DNA of 64,000 bases from Sinonovacula constricta (taxonomy: Eukaryota; Mollusca; Bivalvia; Cardiida; Solecurtidae), in the NCBI GenBank assembly GCA_007844125.1, contig CM017561.1, positions 26,745,038 to 26,809,037 on the forward strand. The letters are read 5' to 3'. The notes under the pieces were generated by a model. That model saw only the letters and a list, made by a program, of their open reading frames with translations. It searched no databases and was not told the DNA's origin. Positions 26,136 to 38,960 of the stretch are shown piece by piece. How positions within the stretch are numbered: the first letter of the stretch is position 1; each line of letters starts with the position of its first letter. A program made the position numbers and the translations under genes.

Positions 26136-28044
26136 GAAACATACCTGACAGATTGATACAAACATTCTTACCCAAACTCTACAGAAAAATGGCATAAAGA
26201 CTTTGATTCGTCATTTAGTAAGAGAAGTTTCCTTAAACAATTCAAAGTCCCGTTTATTTGTAGTGAATAAAGATACTAGACAAAACAAATCTGCCATTTT
26301 TATAACAGTATTTTTTTCTGAAAAGGTTTCAAATGGATAATTATAATTCAATGAAAAATATGGCATATAATATAACAACAAACATAAACAATATGGGATC
26401 CTTTAAATACTCTATAACAACGCAATGAATACTCCAGTGGGATTACATATTGAACTTTACTAAATAAACTAAACTGCTGTTTTTATGTAAACTTGTGTGT
26501 GATTTCAGAAAACCTGAATGTGAGTAGTGAGTCTGAGGAAATATTGGAAATGGATGATTTATTGAATTGCAAATGTTGAGTTTGATTTTTATGTTGGATC
26601 TTGTTTTTATTTTATGTTTGTTCTCTCCAACCTTATGCACTAGAAGTGCAAGTTCTCTAAAGTCGGTTTTGACATTTCACCTCATAATCTGTTTTTTGCT
26701 TTGTTTGTTCGTTTATTTTTTGAATTTTTCTCTCGATCTTTATTTTATTTTGTTCTTAAAAATAAACCCTTTATCACTTAACCCCAGTAGTGAAGTTACA
26801 ACTTTAAATATTTTTGAAATACATGAAAATGCTTGAAGAAATAAAAAATATCATGACAGATTGCACTCTTACATAGAAATGTGAAAGCTACTTAATACCA
26901 TTATTACCATAAAGACAAAACCATGGCAACAATAAGTAGGTCTGTACCCATAAAACTGTAAGTCTAATATTTTTCTATTGATCAATTGTTGAATCTTGAG
27001 CTGCCAGAGACCCAGCGTAAAATTCAAGAAAATGAAAATTAGAAACTTTTGTCTTAGCCCATTAATGAAAAGACAATGACGAGAGCTCAAGCTCAAGCTT
27101 TCAAGAATATTTGTTTAAACTGTAATACCTCATATGAATGCTTAGTAAAATTCAGAAATGGTAAAATTCATCGATGTATGTGAATGTATGTTAAATGGAA
27201 TAAACGGGTTGCAATAGCAATTCCGAAAAAAAAATAGATCAAGGTTAAAGCAACTGTATATCTAATTAAAAACTTAACTGTCTAAAAAGAAATTCATTCC
27301 TTATAGTATTGTATTCAGTTAACTATATTTTAATTTACTTTAACCAAGTAGCTTTTTAATTAACCTCACATACATGTGTTCAATCAACTAAACCAATTCC
27401 AGTTTGTTTTTTATATTTGAAATTTAAAAGTCCAAAACAAATTTGAGTACAATGTATAAATAACAATAAACTATTAGAGCATGGCAACGGATGGAGTTCT
27501 CAAATGTGTCATGTCGACTTCAGTAGTCGTCTATGGTTAAGTGCAGTTTGCTCTGGTACTGCAAATAATACAATAGCAAAACAAATATTTCTAATATTAA
27601 GATAAAAGGCAATGAGACAGAAAACTATAACGTGCTTGGAAACATAAAGGCAATGAGCATGTTACCTCATTCACGTTGTATCTGGTTCGCTTGATTATAC
27701 AAAAATACGCGAGAGGATCAATGGTAAAAGGAAGGTGTTATATCTGGATCTTCCATGGTTATTTTTAGATGCCCACACCACGTCAGACACTGATAAGTCA
27801 GACGCTGACTGTACTTGCTACTCTAGCTCAGCTATCTCGTTTCCGATCCAAAGTCCGGATCGGATGTTGCGGCTTTAAGGGAATAATAGTCATTTAACTT
27901 AAAAAGGGACGGAAATCTAACCACGGATACCCATTTTGTATAGGCATAGTTGCCTTTCTTGGCAACTAGAAACCCTTTTGGGATCGTTCTCACTTGTCAT
28001 AAATTGGTTACCGTATATAGTGTAGTATTGATTCTGTTCTCTGT
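26136..28044 (+). repeat. Head-to-tail tandem duplication, copy B
   Basis: Matches copy A along its length with scattered substitutions. It has about 320 bases at 26393-26715 absent from A, including a Phe/Leu-rich open frame that I do not regard as a gene, and a deletion opposite 25283-25708 of A. Confidence 0.85.
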
Positions 28045-28374
28045 AAAACTCTTATGTGACACTTAACCAACATTAAAGTCTGAATAATTTGCTAGCATCT
28101 CTATGTATGAAATTGAGTCTCTGTTATTAAAACAACAAATTGCATTTTGCAACTTTTCTAAATTCTTTTATTGATTTCTTCTTGACAATTTCTTTATACA
28201 TGTATCGCTAATCTTATTGAAACAGGCGCAAAATCAGTGTCAATTACTTTGTGTGTTTAATAATTTTGCTCAGAAATTCAGCGTCGTTTAATTCTAAAGA
28301 CTAATTTTAACAGTATTTTCAGTACTATATGTCCCTTCTTAAGTTTTAAGGATAAAGTCCTCTTTTAGGTCTTG

Positions 28375-29660
28375 ACTTAGTAAGTATCCTTAAACATTCC
28401 AGTACTCCTGTATTTGCTTAAATCAGACAACAACATACGGTTTATATTTAATATTACATGTACGATAAAGCGCATTAACACAAATACGACGTAATTTAAT
28501 ATTGTTTTGTTTTGCGTAAAACGGCATACCACTACATATCAAAAACCAAGGCAAGGCAAGGTAGGCCACGGAAATGAACATCGAAACCTTATAAGGAGTA
28601 AAACGTAAGTATATTAAAGCCTGTTATAATTATATTATCTCAAACCAGCCAGCAATCCTTAAACGAGATAAACTCCTTTGTTTATTTAAAAAGACTTACA
28701 GTAAAAATACAATGATCTACTAATTTTGTTTATTGACATATAGTGCAGAACAATATAGCGGATTATATGCTCAAATACATGTTAATCTTCCTTTGCTTAG
28801 GTGTACAATAAAAAGAAACTCACATAAGCTCCAATATGTTATCGTATGTTATGCGAGGGATATAATATCCTACCGAAATATTGATCGTCTGCTTTTAAGG
28901 TTGTTTTGCTTTTTTCTTGTTACAACATAGGAGGAGTGCCGCATGTAACAATCGATTCTTTTAAAACATAGCCTACAATTTAATCTAATTAGTCCTTAAT
29001 TGAAACGTTAATTATAACTAGTATGGACTCGTTTTGAACATTTGATTTCATTGGCATGAAATATCAACAATATTTGTAGTGCTGAAAATGACATAGAAGA
29101 ACAAATACAGGAGTGTCTACATTCAGGATTGCCGACGTTCATCCCGACATTTCATGGTATGTCTAGACGTCAGAATATCACTGTACATAGATTTACGTTA
29201 TAAGTTCTATAAAAAAGCACCTGCCACGTGCAATAACACGACGGCCTGGTTTAAAACAGTGCCAATATCAACATCATTTTTTCGGCCCCGGGTAATAGGT
29301 ATGCTACCTATTGTTTTATTGATATAGATGAATCATTACACTGGTATAATATCTGTGTAACCAGTCAACTCTTTGCTGCAACATGATATCAATTAGGAAA
29401 TATATGCGTTTTACCTGAATACCTATCAACCTGGCTGGAGATTTTGTTTATTTTCGTGTCATACTAATCGTAAGACAAGATACCTATATACAGTTATAAG
29501 ATTAACCCTTTATCTTTAATCCCGAAAACATTGAGGGGTGGATCATTGCATTAAATAAAGGAATACGTCTTTCATGTTGTACATAGCGCTCATAAGTGTT
29601 CCCCTTTTGACAAATAAATAACTGAAGAGACTGTTAATTTTACTTTATTTTATTATGTTA
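28375..29660 (-). repeat. Inverted dispersed repeat, left copy
   Basis: Read on the minus strand this matches 36380-37130 in order: AACAGTCTCTTC and TTTATTTGTC, then GCAGACGATCAA, then GAGGGATATCAT-like sequence, then TTGTTGTCTGATT and AGTACTGGAATGT. It is longer than its partner because of indels. Confidence 0.7.
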
Positions 29661-30800
29661 CTCAAAATATATAATCTAATTCATATCGCTGCAGTGTTAT
29701 GACAGTGGATTTGTATTGCAAAAGGTCAGCTACAGGTACGGGATGGCCCGGATTCAAAATCGGCCTCGACATATATAATCTAAGTCGTTATAAAATTGGC
29801 AGAGTTATAAGGTTAGTTCCAGGAATAGCCTGGTAATATAAATGGGTGTTGTTGCATGCAAGGCGTTCAAGGCTTGCCTTACTTATTGAAGGCCTCAGTG
29901 TATCTGCTTAAATAAAAAAAACAAGTGACTAAAGTGTTGTTAACTACAATAGGGTGTTTTACGCCCACAGCCTTACAGTCAATATGTCACATGTGCGTCC
30001 TGTGCATTGAATTGTTACTTAAAAGATATTTATTACTAAGTACATTAAAACTAGACTAGTGTATACTTTGGACTGACGCTTAAGTTTCGATTATTTACAA
30101 TGCGGCATATAAGTCTGTATTAAAGCTATTGTCGATTTAAAGTTAGTAAGAGATGACTCAATTTGACCGAAGAATTAAAAAAACATTTTTGTTCAGTTTA
30201 AAGATCAACGACACTTAGACCTTTGTTGTTTATGATTGTTGCATGTTTTTACCAGTGTTGAATACCAGTTTAAATTTGAAAGTTATAATTTTGGTACAAC
30301 TATGTCATAGTTTCGTATTAAAATAGTCATTCATATTTAAAAGGTATATAACATGCTATTCAACCAGTGCGTGATACGTATAAATATCAACAACAAATTG
30401 GTGTTTATAGTCTATACTTCAGTAACCAATGAGATCAAATATCGCGTCGAATATACAAAATTAACACGATATATAAAATGTGACAGAGTCAGTATGTGTT
30501 TATGGTCAAACGAGATCGAAGTTTCTGAAGATAAATGATCTAGAAGTAAGAAATATGTACCTACATGTGCGATATATATCAGGCATATTGTTTTTTTCAG
30601 TGCTTGAAGAGTAAACGCTAATCGAAGCAGAAGTAGGCAAACTGACAGTGGAAAAACACATGGATTTACGATATACACCAGTCCATTTAATTATGTATTT
30701 GTTTATTCTTCCAAGTAGCGCTTGCTTGCTGCTGTGTGATTTATATCAGTTTATCCGTTTATGGATTAAATAAACTATTATACAGTTACTTGTAGATTGG
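29661..30800. other. AT-rich intergenic DNA
   Basis: No gene supported. A B-box-like GGATTCAAAATC near 29750 may be part of a decayed tRNA-derived element. Confidence 0.35.
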
Positions 30801-31145
30801 TTCACCTCTTTTGGTTGGTATCTTCTCCAAAAAAATCAGCTATCGCTGTAATCGCGTTGTCAGTTTGGATGTTAGTGAACAGAGACACAACATCGTGATA
30901 TGTGAATATCCTTTTGCCACTATAACAGCTTGCATCGTGTGTTCTAAGTCTTTTGAATTTTACACAAGATGTTCTATTGTATCGACAACACAAAATGTCT
31001 ACTAATGCCCTTGAGATATTGTAGCCAATGGAGTCGATATTGTCAAGTAGTAGTAAGAGATCGCACCTGCCTTTCGTTTCTGTGTACGTGTTATCAGATG
31101 GTGTATAAAATGTAAGACTGTGCTTTTCTAAATTTTCAACTGAGT
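30800..31145 (-). pseudogene. Penelope-like element reverse transcriptase fragment
   Basis: Minus-strand translation gives IDSIGYNISRALVDIL, then a degenerate stretch, then YHDVVSLFTNIQTDNAI. These are the ordered landmarks of Penelope-like reverse transcriptases (GSIGYN-x-SRAL-x-DIL, then HDVVSLFTN-x-P-x-D). The segment between is scrambled, the frame is closed on both sides, and no GIY-YIG endonuclease is present. Confidence 0.7.
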
Positions 31146-32320
31146 TATAGTGCTAATCAACTTAGATTTATAGTACCCGTAGTGCATATTGTGAGTTATT
31201 CACATGTCATACTATCTGCTATCTTTTCGTTCACCTTCTTTTCATACCGTTTAGTGATCATTACTAGCATCTGACAGTTTCAAATACTTATATCACTATA
31301 TTTAGATATTCTACTGTGTCGACAAAAGTCGGTGTTTTTTTTCCATGGTAGTGTTTAGGGTCTAACATTTCAGATTGATTGTACCTACTTAAGACGATTA
31401 CAATGATTAAATTGCTTTTTTCTTTTCGCAATCTTCCCCCGATAATCACCTTTAGATATGAAACAATACTTCGACGATTTCGATTTCAGTTTTGTTTCTT
31501 TATTCTTTTGCAAACTATTATTTTTCCTAGTTTAATAAACGTTTGTATTAAATGACAACTTGTGTCAGATCTACTATATAAGAACTAAATTGAAACATGC
31601 CAAAACCAATCTGATAATCCCATGTAACTTGCCCAGCGGCAGTACACGGTGTGTGTAGTGAAAATAGCAGAAAATCAGGTCCAATAGCAGGGTTAGTTTA
31701 AGCACAAATGACAATGCAAAATGCGAATTTAAACTTTTTTAAATCTTTAATGCAGGCCGCTTCCCTCCGCCGAATATGAGAGGGTGCGCATGACTTTATA
31801 GGAGTATGTCAATGGGCTTTTAAGATGGCCCTATAAATTCAAAAATATTGAAACTTGCCTGAATAGTCAAATGATCATTATAATATTTCTGTTCCTAATC
31901 TTCAAGATATTAACTTCTATGATAATATGCATGACCACATATTGTTGTTATGTTTATAATGGACGGGTATATAAACGTGAGGAAGAAAGACCCAATAAAT
32001 TTGTAAATAGATTAAAACTAACTTGAAAGTATGCGATCAGTTAAAATATCATATCACACTGCAAGAAACTTATGCTTAAAGTAAAAAAGTGGGTGAGACA
32101 TTTGATGATGGAAAAAAACATAATCTTGTTTGCAATTGGCAGACATTTAATAACCTTGATTTCGCTTCAACTCAAACATTTTGCTAAGTGACGACGAAGC
32201 CATAAAACGTGAATGTTTAAGTCAAAATAACTGTAATTGTAAAATTATTGCTTTGTGTAAATACACCACCCTTTGACAACATGTGTTTTAAATCAAAACT
32301 TTCTTGTCTTTTTGCAGATT
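31146..32320. other. Intergenic DNA without recognised content
   Basis: AT-rich; no gene, tandem repeat or clear element end seen. Confidence 0.35.
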
Positions 32321-32458
32321 GTTTTATGCCTTCATCCCCAGTGAACAGCAGTGTTGTTGTTAGCCCTAACACAATTCTCAATGCTGCTGCCTAGGTGGCA
32401 CTTGCGATCCTGGATTCGGTCTCAATGGTACGGCAGTTCGATTCTGTATAGACACAGG
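32318..32458 (+). pseudogene. Possible decayed EGF-like exon
   Basis: An acceptor-like TTTTTGCAG precedes 32320 and a donor-like ACAG|GTAAAT ends at 32458. One frame gives QCCCLGGTCDPGFGLNG then RFCIDT, similar to an EGF module with GTCxPGFGLNG, but an in-frame TAA lies just upstream, so it cannot be a full exon as it stands. Confidence 0.25.
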
Positions 32459-33158
32459 TAAATAGGATCCAGAGGAGCCTTTGTGTATATTGGGTACGGA
32501 TGGTTCCTCTTCATGTTATCGATATTGGCATAATAATTATATATATGAAATTATAAAAATTATGACCAATTTTCAACAGGATGACTGGCCTGACACAACC
32601 TATGTATTTGCGAAAATTAAAACCCGCACACTTCAATAATATTGTCACATCCAGTAATACCGGATAAGGATAGTATTAAACTAAAAGGTTTATGACTTTG
32701 CGCGTTGTATATCTGCTAATCTTTGGACACTGTAAGGATTTTTTACTATAAAGTTAATCAGAATATGATGAATTATATTAATAGGATGCTAAAACATACT
32801 TTCAGAAGCAATGAAGTCCATGTAAGTCTTATTATTGGCATATACAATTCCTTATTTAGCATACATATGGTCTTTCTTGTCTTCACCAGTAGCAGGTGAG
32901 CATCCTTGTACCAGACAATGGACGTGAAACATACTTTTTGGAAGCGATAACTTCTAATCTACTGAAAATTGTCATGTTTTAAATTAATATTAGTTTAAAA
33001 GTAGTCTGTCACATGACATAAAAAAAAGGTTTCAAGAGACTACACTTATTGTTTGTTATAATACTAACGTTAATATCCGATCATAGGTTTACCTTAATAT
33101 CATTTAAATGTTTCCTGTCATTTGATTTCTCAATCAAAACTGTGGCATACAAAATAGC

Positions 33159-33280
33159 CTATCATGGGTTCAGTAGATGTATAAAGTGGAACTGTAGTAA
33201 ACAACACGGCTATATACACGTGTCAGACATGTCACCAGTCTGGCCAATGGAGCGGTACTCCACCAGTCTTCCTATTCCCA
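33159..33280 (+). pseudogene. Broken sushi (CCP) domain fragment
   Basis: One frame gives MGSVDV-stop-SGTVVNNTAIYTC and then CHQSGQWSGTPPVF. These match the two conserved parts of a sushi domain (SGT-x-V-x(3)-A-x-YTC and SGQWSGTPP-x-C), but the central part is missing, one stop interrupts it and the final cysteine is Phe. It is a fragment of a complement-control-type exon. Confidence 0.55.
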
Positions 33281-33959
33281 TATAAGTGTGTGTAACTTTT
33301 CCTTGATTATTATTGCAAAAATGTCAAAACAAAATTTTGCAACACAATAAAACTTCTAAAAGTGGAACCATAAACTTATTGTATGTTGGTGATGGATGCT
33401 TATGTTATTTCCAAAATTGAGCTGAAGATGATAATTCCACTTGGTAGATTTATGTTAATTTTATGCCAAATAAGGATATTCAAGGTTATTTGATACAAGA
33501 CCGAGAACGACTCCAGCCAGCCAAATGGTTTATCATAATAGTCTGCACTTCAAGCTAATCCATACATGCTGACATGTAAAATGGCGTAAGAGATAATAAA
33601 ACGCATACATATGCACATACTTGACGATGGAGAGGAATGGGTGTACACAGCTGCCGCTAGAGGGTGGAAAGTCAGGTATATGGTCCCAATGAAGCACTGT
33701 ACGTGTATCTAGACCAAATCTGATATCGTTTTACAGGTTATTACCTTAAATCTATAAACATGTGTATGTATGTATTTTTATCTAAGGTAAATTGTGGAGC
33801 ACACACTCTTTAACCCGTTTCTGACATTTGCAGTTCTTTGTAATAAACCAGATAGGAACACGTTTTGGCATAAACATCTTTGCAAATATATTTATGCTAG
33901 TTTAATTTCCAGAACCATCTAACTCCTCTGCTACATTTAAAAAATCAACATCAAGGCGT

Positions 33960-34306
33960 GCATTTAGGTAGCCAACCATTCGTTTGAAGGAATGACTCTG
34001 GATGAAATTCTTGATCTTCTTGTACGAAAAACCCAGATTGACTCAGAACAAACCACACTGGCCCTCAGGATGACAATGTGTTTTGAGATCAAACGACCAT
34101 CAGCTGAAGCTGTGGGTGCTGTAGGCATCGTTTGCTTTGCGCTGATGTTTGGCAGTTTAATTACGTTAGATCTCATAAAATTGTGCCAATTTATACGTAC
34201 TATGTGGAAAAAAGGCAGGATACCGCTGCGAGAAACGTATCGCAAGTATAAAGGACGTGAAATTATTACATTTTATGTATCAAATTATGCAATATCATTA
34301 AAATAG
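33960..34306 (+). CDS. Possible terminal exon with transmembrane segment
   Basis: An open frame from an AG at 33958-33959 (or from ATG at 33992) to TAG at 34306. It encodes a short extracellular part (ILDLLVRKTQIDSEQTT), then R-P-S-A-E-A-V-G leading into a hydrophobic span (AVGAVGIVCFALMFGSLITL), then a basic cytoplasmic tail. The D/K-R-P-S-A-x-A-x-G lead-in to a single span resembles the C-terminus of sushi/EGF-type membrane proteins in molluscs, and a sushi remnant lies about 700 bp upstream on the same strand. The acceptor has a poor pyrimidine tract, so this may be a pseudogene piece. Confidence 0.35.
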
Positions 34307-34309
34307 TTC

Positions 34310-35398
34310 TTTGAAAAAAGCATCCAAACCTGTCAAACTAAATATTTTACTAGCTTAAATCTGTTGTGTTTTTGTTTCGTTTTCCTGTAAGATTAGATTT
34401 TGCTATTTTGCATAGGAATCATCACCAACAACGATTTTACTTGTTTCGAAGATACATTTAGACATTACGTTAAAACAGCTTTATAGGAACCTGATGATTG
34501 CTACATTCAGTAATATGGAGACTCATAATTATTCAGAATGTCTGTACATATTTATAATAGAATGACCGACAATTAGTGCTATAGTCTAATCAGTGCGGCA
34601 TTAAGCTGGCTGACGACTGATATAGTTGTACTCTATTTGATTGTAAGCATCTTTTAATACGCTTAAGATTTCGTGAAACTATAAACAAACAAGACAACAA
34701 CTTAACATTAATTTTGCCTGTCAGGTAATTTTCGGGTATATCGGTCATAAAATCAATGTGCATCCGCCCTTTATCGCCTGGCTTCGAATCTCCACATGGA
34801 CGAAAACTTTTATGTGAGGTTCATCCCCGGTTTTGCGTAATCTCTTTCATTCACCTCCAGTATTCCTTCGAGAGACATATATCTACTTCCCTATAGGATC
34901 TCAATTGTTTGGCAAAACTTAAATTCTTTACCCGCATGTGGTGACTGGAAAGGCATGTCACGTCTAGGATAGTTTTCATCAAGATATGCACATACAGATG
35001 TCTCCTATGTCAGATTAAAGTAAATTTAGCTGCCAGGAACATACGGATCACACTAAAACGACCTCCATTAGAATTTATCTGCCAAATATATGCGAAAAAC
35101 ACGTTTTTCCTATTTCCCCAACGATTTAAACGTAAATAATTGCTTGATGCGATCGTTCTGGACGGTATGGTTTATCCGGATAACAAACGTGAAAAATCAG
35201 CCACGGCCAAGTCAGTTTCTTCAATTAAAAGAAATCATACACAATCTTACAAAGATTCAAATTGGCCACTTTTCAAAATTCATACACTATGTTTCTGATA
35301 GTCTCCTTTTATTCTAGACTTGGCAATTGTCATAAAATAAATCGTATAAATACAAATGGCAAGAAACTGGGTATTTTAAAAACGCTCACACGCGATAA
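34310..35398. other. Intergenic DNA with possible decayed tRNA-like element
   Basis: A B-box-like GGCTTCGAATCTCC lies near 34782-34795, followed by CACATGGACGAAAAC, a common SINE continuation. Nothing else was recognised. Confidence 0.3.
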
Positions 35399-35504
35399 TA
35401 GATGGTGGATGACAAGACCTGTTGTCAAGGTACATCTATTTTTTCAAACCAACCGACAAACAGCTGTACCCTGACAACAGGTCCTGCCATCCACCATCTA
35501 ACAA
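35399..35504. repeat. Foldback hairpin (inverted repeat)
   Basis: Arms of about 35 bp (AGATGGTGGATG...GGTACA near 35399-35433 and its reverse complement near 35468-35504) surround a loop of about 30 bases. The few mismatches are purine transitions that would be G-U pairs in minus-strand RNA. Confidence 0.8.
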
Positions 35505-36117
35505 CTATTTTAGCCGTTTTAGCTTAACAACTGCGTGTGCGCTAATATATGCCATGTGTATTTTGCAGTCATTAAAAAACGCAGATGGTCTAAATGGTGA
35601 CGCATATTGAAAATATATGGTCCGTGTTTTCTATTTTCATGTAACTACCTGAAACTGTGACCATGTCGCTTTTATTTTAAAGTTTGTTAGTTTGTTGTTT
35701 TGTCGTGTTTGCTTTCTGGTATTGTTGCACCATTTTCCCTTAATTTCTAGACCGAAACTAGACTGTTGGCAAGTGGCAGATGTTGACATGTGTTAGCATT
35801 TGTATTTATAAGCTACTGGCGTACGTTTTCTGTGATCCCATATGAATTAATAGTGCAAAGTACAAGCTTGAGTTTCGTCTGGGTCGGGACATGTTATAAG
35901 GGTACGAGAGACATTGCATCGCTTAAATGACGATGCGAATGAATCTGTGAGAATGTCCTTAAGAGATCATCATTTAGTTACCTTCATAAACCTGGTTCTC
36001 TTCTGCCAATAAATACATATTGGCTTGGTAACAATATCAATTTCATATAATGTTCATATTCGATTGTTTGCTTGATTTAATTTGTTTGTTTTGTTGTATT
36101 ATTGGTTGTTTTGTTTG

Positions 36118-36147
36118 TATTGTTTGTTTGTTTGTTTGTTTGTTTAA
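36118..36147 (+). repeat. (TTTG)n microsatellite
   Basis: Six or seven TTTG units. Confidence 0.9.
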
Positions 36148-36149
36148 GC

Positions 36150-36260
36150 AGGAACACTGCTGACTTCATTGTTTAACGCAAGCATAGGACACCTAGCATG
36201 CAACGTATCTGACCATTCCTGGAACTATCCTTATATTGCAGGAGCTATACCACCGTCAAT
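36150..36260 (+). repeat. Dispersed repeat family R1, partial copy
   Basis: Shares CTGGAACTATCCTTATATT and GAGCTATACCACC with the copy near 43.97-44.02 kb. Confidence 0.5.
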
Positions 36261-36379
36261 TTTTTAACGACTGTTGCGACCTTGAATCCGGACCATGCCG
36301 TACCTGGATCCGATTGCTTGCACTACAACATCCGCTACTTATAAACTAACGTTTGCAATAATATGAATGAAACTAAATT

Positions 36380-37130
36380 TTTTGAGTAACAGTCTCTTCC
36401 TTTATTTATTTGTCGAAAGGGGGCCATTTACGAGCGTTGTTTAAAATATGACATACGTGTTCAGTTATTTGTTGCAAGGATTCACTTCTCAAAGTTTCTG
36501 TGAATCATGATAAAGGTCTAACCTTTTATATAACAGAGCAGAGTCAAGTCGTCAAAACTGATAACTTATGACAGGAAACAAGCGAAGAACCTTACAAGCA
36601 GACGATCAACATTTCTGTGGGATATGATATCCCTCGCAAGGCATACGATGACATATTGGAGCTAGCGTGAGTTTTTTTTGGGATTGTTACAGCAAGCAAG
36701 AAGGATAAACATATAATTGAGCATATAATCCGTCATATCGCTTAGCACTTAATGTCAGTAAACAACGTTAGTAGATCGCTGTATCATTACAAATCGTTTT
36801 AAATAAACAAAAGAGTTAATAATTGATGACTGAGGTCTGGTAAGAGATAATATAATAATAACGGGCTTTAATAGACTTGGGTTTTATTCTCTATAAGGTT
36901 CCTATTTTCTTTTCCATTGCATATCTTGGTTTTGTATTTGTAGAGGTATGCAGTCTAACGCAAAACAATTTATCAAACGACATCGTAGTGTCGCGTTAAT
37001 GCGAATCTATCTTAGCTGTTGTTAATTTTAGACCTTATTATATTAGGTTCTAAGTTTAACTATATTGCTCGGAAAACATACGTTGTTGTCTGATTAAAGC
37101 AAACACGTGAGTACTGGAATGTAACGATTA
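36380..37130 (+). repeat. Inverted dispersed repeat, right copy
   Basis: Diverged inverted partner of 28375-29660, with the same landmarks in reverse order. The two enclose about 6.7 kb. Confidence 0.7.
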
Positions 37131-37229
37131 TTTGCTAAGTCAACACTAACAAGAGGCCTTAATCCACAACTTTGAGCAATACAGTTCTGGTAAACTGCTT
37201 ACGCAGACATCATCAGCCGAGTGCCATTG

Positions 37230-38960
37230 TCATAAAGTGTTTCGCCCCCTTACTCGGAACAACCTCGGAATAATGGGGCGGGTGTAGTGATTAGTTTCCA
37301 TCCCGTCAACGCTGACTGCCAGCTTGGTTTGCCACGCTGTAGCCAGAGCCAGCTAAAAGCCCTATACCAAGCGTTACCAAGAGCACGGGCTGCAGCCTTT
37401 TGGGCTTGTCCCTTAAATTCCCTAGTATTTACTATGTTGACCGCGAGGAAAATCCACAGCAGCCGAACCCCACTTTGACACACGTTTTCCACCCATTGTC
37501 TCTGCAGTTGTTTGCCATATCCTGGTACTTGGTCGTCGTCATTCTTTCTTTACTGGGGACGTGAGCTCCACCAGTATAACTTGTTTGGCTTCTCTAGACC
37601 AAAGCACAAGGTCGGAAAATTGTGTGGGTCACTTTCTCCTGAAACTTGAGCCTGTTCTTAAGGTCTACCAGGAGTTCCGAACTATCTGATTCTAGAAGAA
37701 TACCGATGAGCGTTGCTTTTTACTGTTTCTTAGTCCCATCTCTCGCAAAGTTTATAAGATCAGGGACTTTCTAACACTTACTTTTTGTCTCTTTTTCCTC
37801 CTTTCCATATGAAGGATGTGTGCCAATTCTGTGGCGCAACCTGCATCCTCCTTGAGTCAAAGAAGTAGAGCAACCAGACAGTATTGTGACGCAGTGTACC
37901 GGTACGATCGCACAGCTGGCACGATGGGTCATCTGACAGTTTTCCATAGATGAAGGTTGGCTGGAGTTGGCAAAAGATCGTGTACTGAACGAAGGAGGAA
38001 GCTTGACTACAATGGTTCATAAGCCCACAGATCCTGCTATGTAAGGGCCCTCTCTGGTATGGTAGTCCATTTTGGCCAGTTTCCGTACGAGCCTAACTGT
38101 ACAGCCTTGGCTGAACTTGACATTTTCCGCTGCTCCCCCTATCTCTTTGTGCACTGTTGACCGCTTCTCCATCTTGTTAGCATCTCCCCATCTTTGGTGC
38201 TGTTTATTGCCTAGTCATTCTCTTCCCTTGTTTGTTGCTCCAACAATGTCCTGATTTCTAATATTGCTCTCTGCCTGCTCCACCGCTCGATTGACAGACC
38301 ATTTTCTGCCTGTTCTCACTTCTATACCTGCTCCTCTGATCTTTTCATCAGAAGAATCTTATAGGGTCACAAAGAGTCGGGCTTTAAATGCTTTAAATTC
38401 CTCTACCAGAGGAATAAAGGGTACCTGGAGCTTGTTGAATTTCTGTAGAACCCCAAGCTTGTGAAGGATGGTGGTAATCACAGCCATCTTCTCATGTGTT
38501 TACTTATTGTCTGCTCTATCTTTTCAACAGTGCTAATGATAACTTTATTCCCCATTATTGGCCATATCAATTTGGACAGAAGTCCGGGCTGGAATATCCG
38601 GGCTTTAAATTTTCAGGAAGGTCTTATTTGTCAATTTCTCAGATATTATACATCCAGTGACATTCCCTTCTCCAGCTTTAACCAATTGATGGAAAACTGG
38701 CCACTTGAGAGGCTCAATTGAATGTTATTTAAGTTGCTCTAGATGAGGTTTATAGCTTAGTCAGGAATGTGGTCATGATGCAGTGCAGTTTTTTATCAAC
38801 TGGTGTGGAATAAAGTCTCCGTGGTTGATCCTTGTCACACTCTTCCAGGGGCTGGTATTGGAGAGGGTCGGAATGAGTCTTGACTAGGTAGTCCTCTACC
38901 TCTTCTTTGCTGTGTTCCAGCCTTCTGGACATCTCCTCACTCAGCAATCTCTTTGGAAAC
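37230..38960 (-). pseudogene. Degenerate retroelement, C-terminal region of a reverse-transcriptase polyprotein
   Basis: Minus-strand fragments come in order: KEEVEDYLVKTHSDP (38.9 kb), then PTFIYGKLSDDPSCQLCDRT (37.95 kb), a C-x-x-C zinc-binding-like motif seen near the end of many retroelement polyproteins, then a NGWKTCVKVGFGCCGF-like stretch and ARALGNAWYRAFSWLWLQR (37.4 kb). The order and wording fit a known metazoan LINE-type polyprotein tail. Many stops and frame changes show that it is dead; the polymerase core is not seen. Confidence 0.6.
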
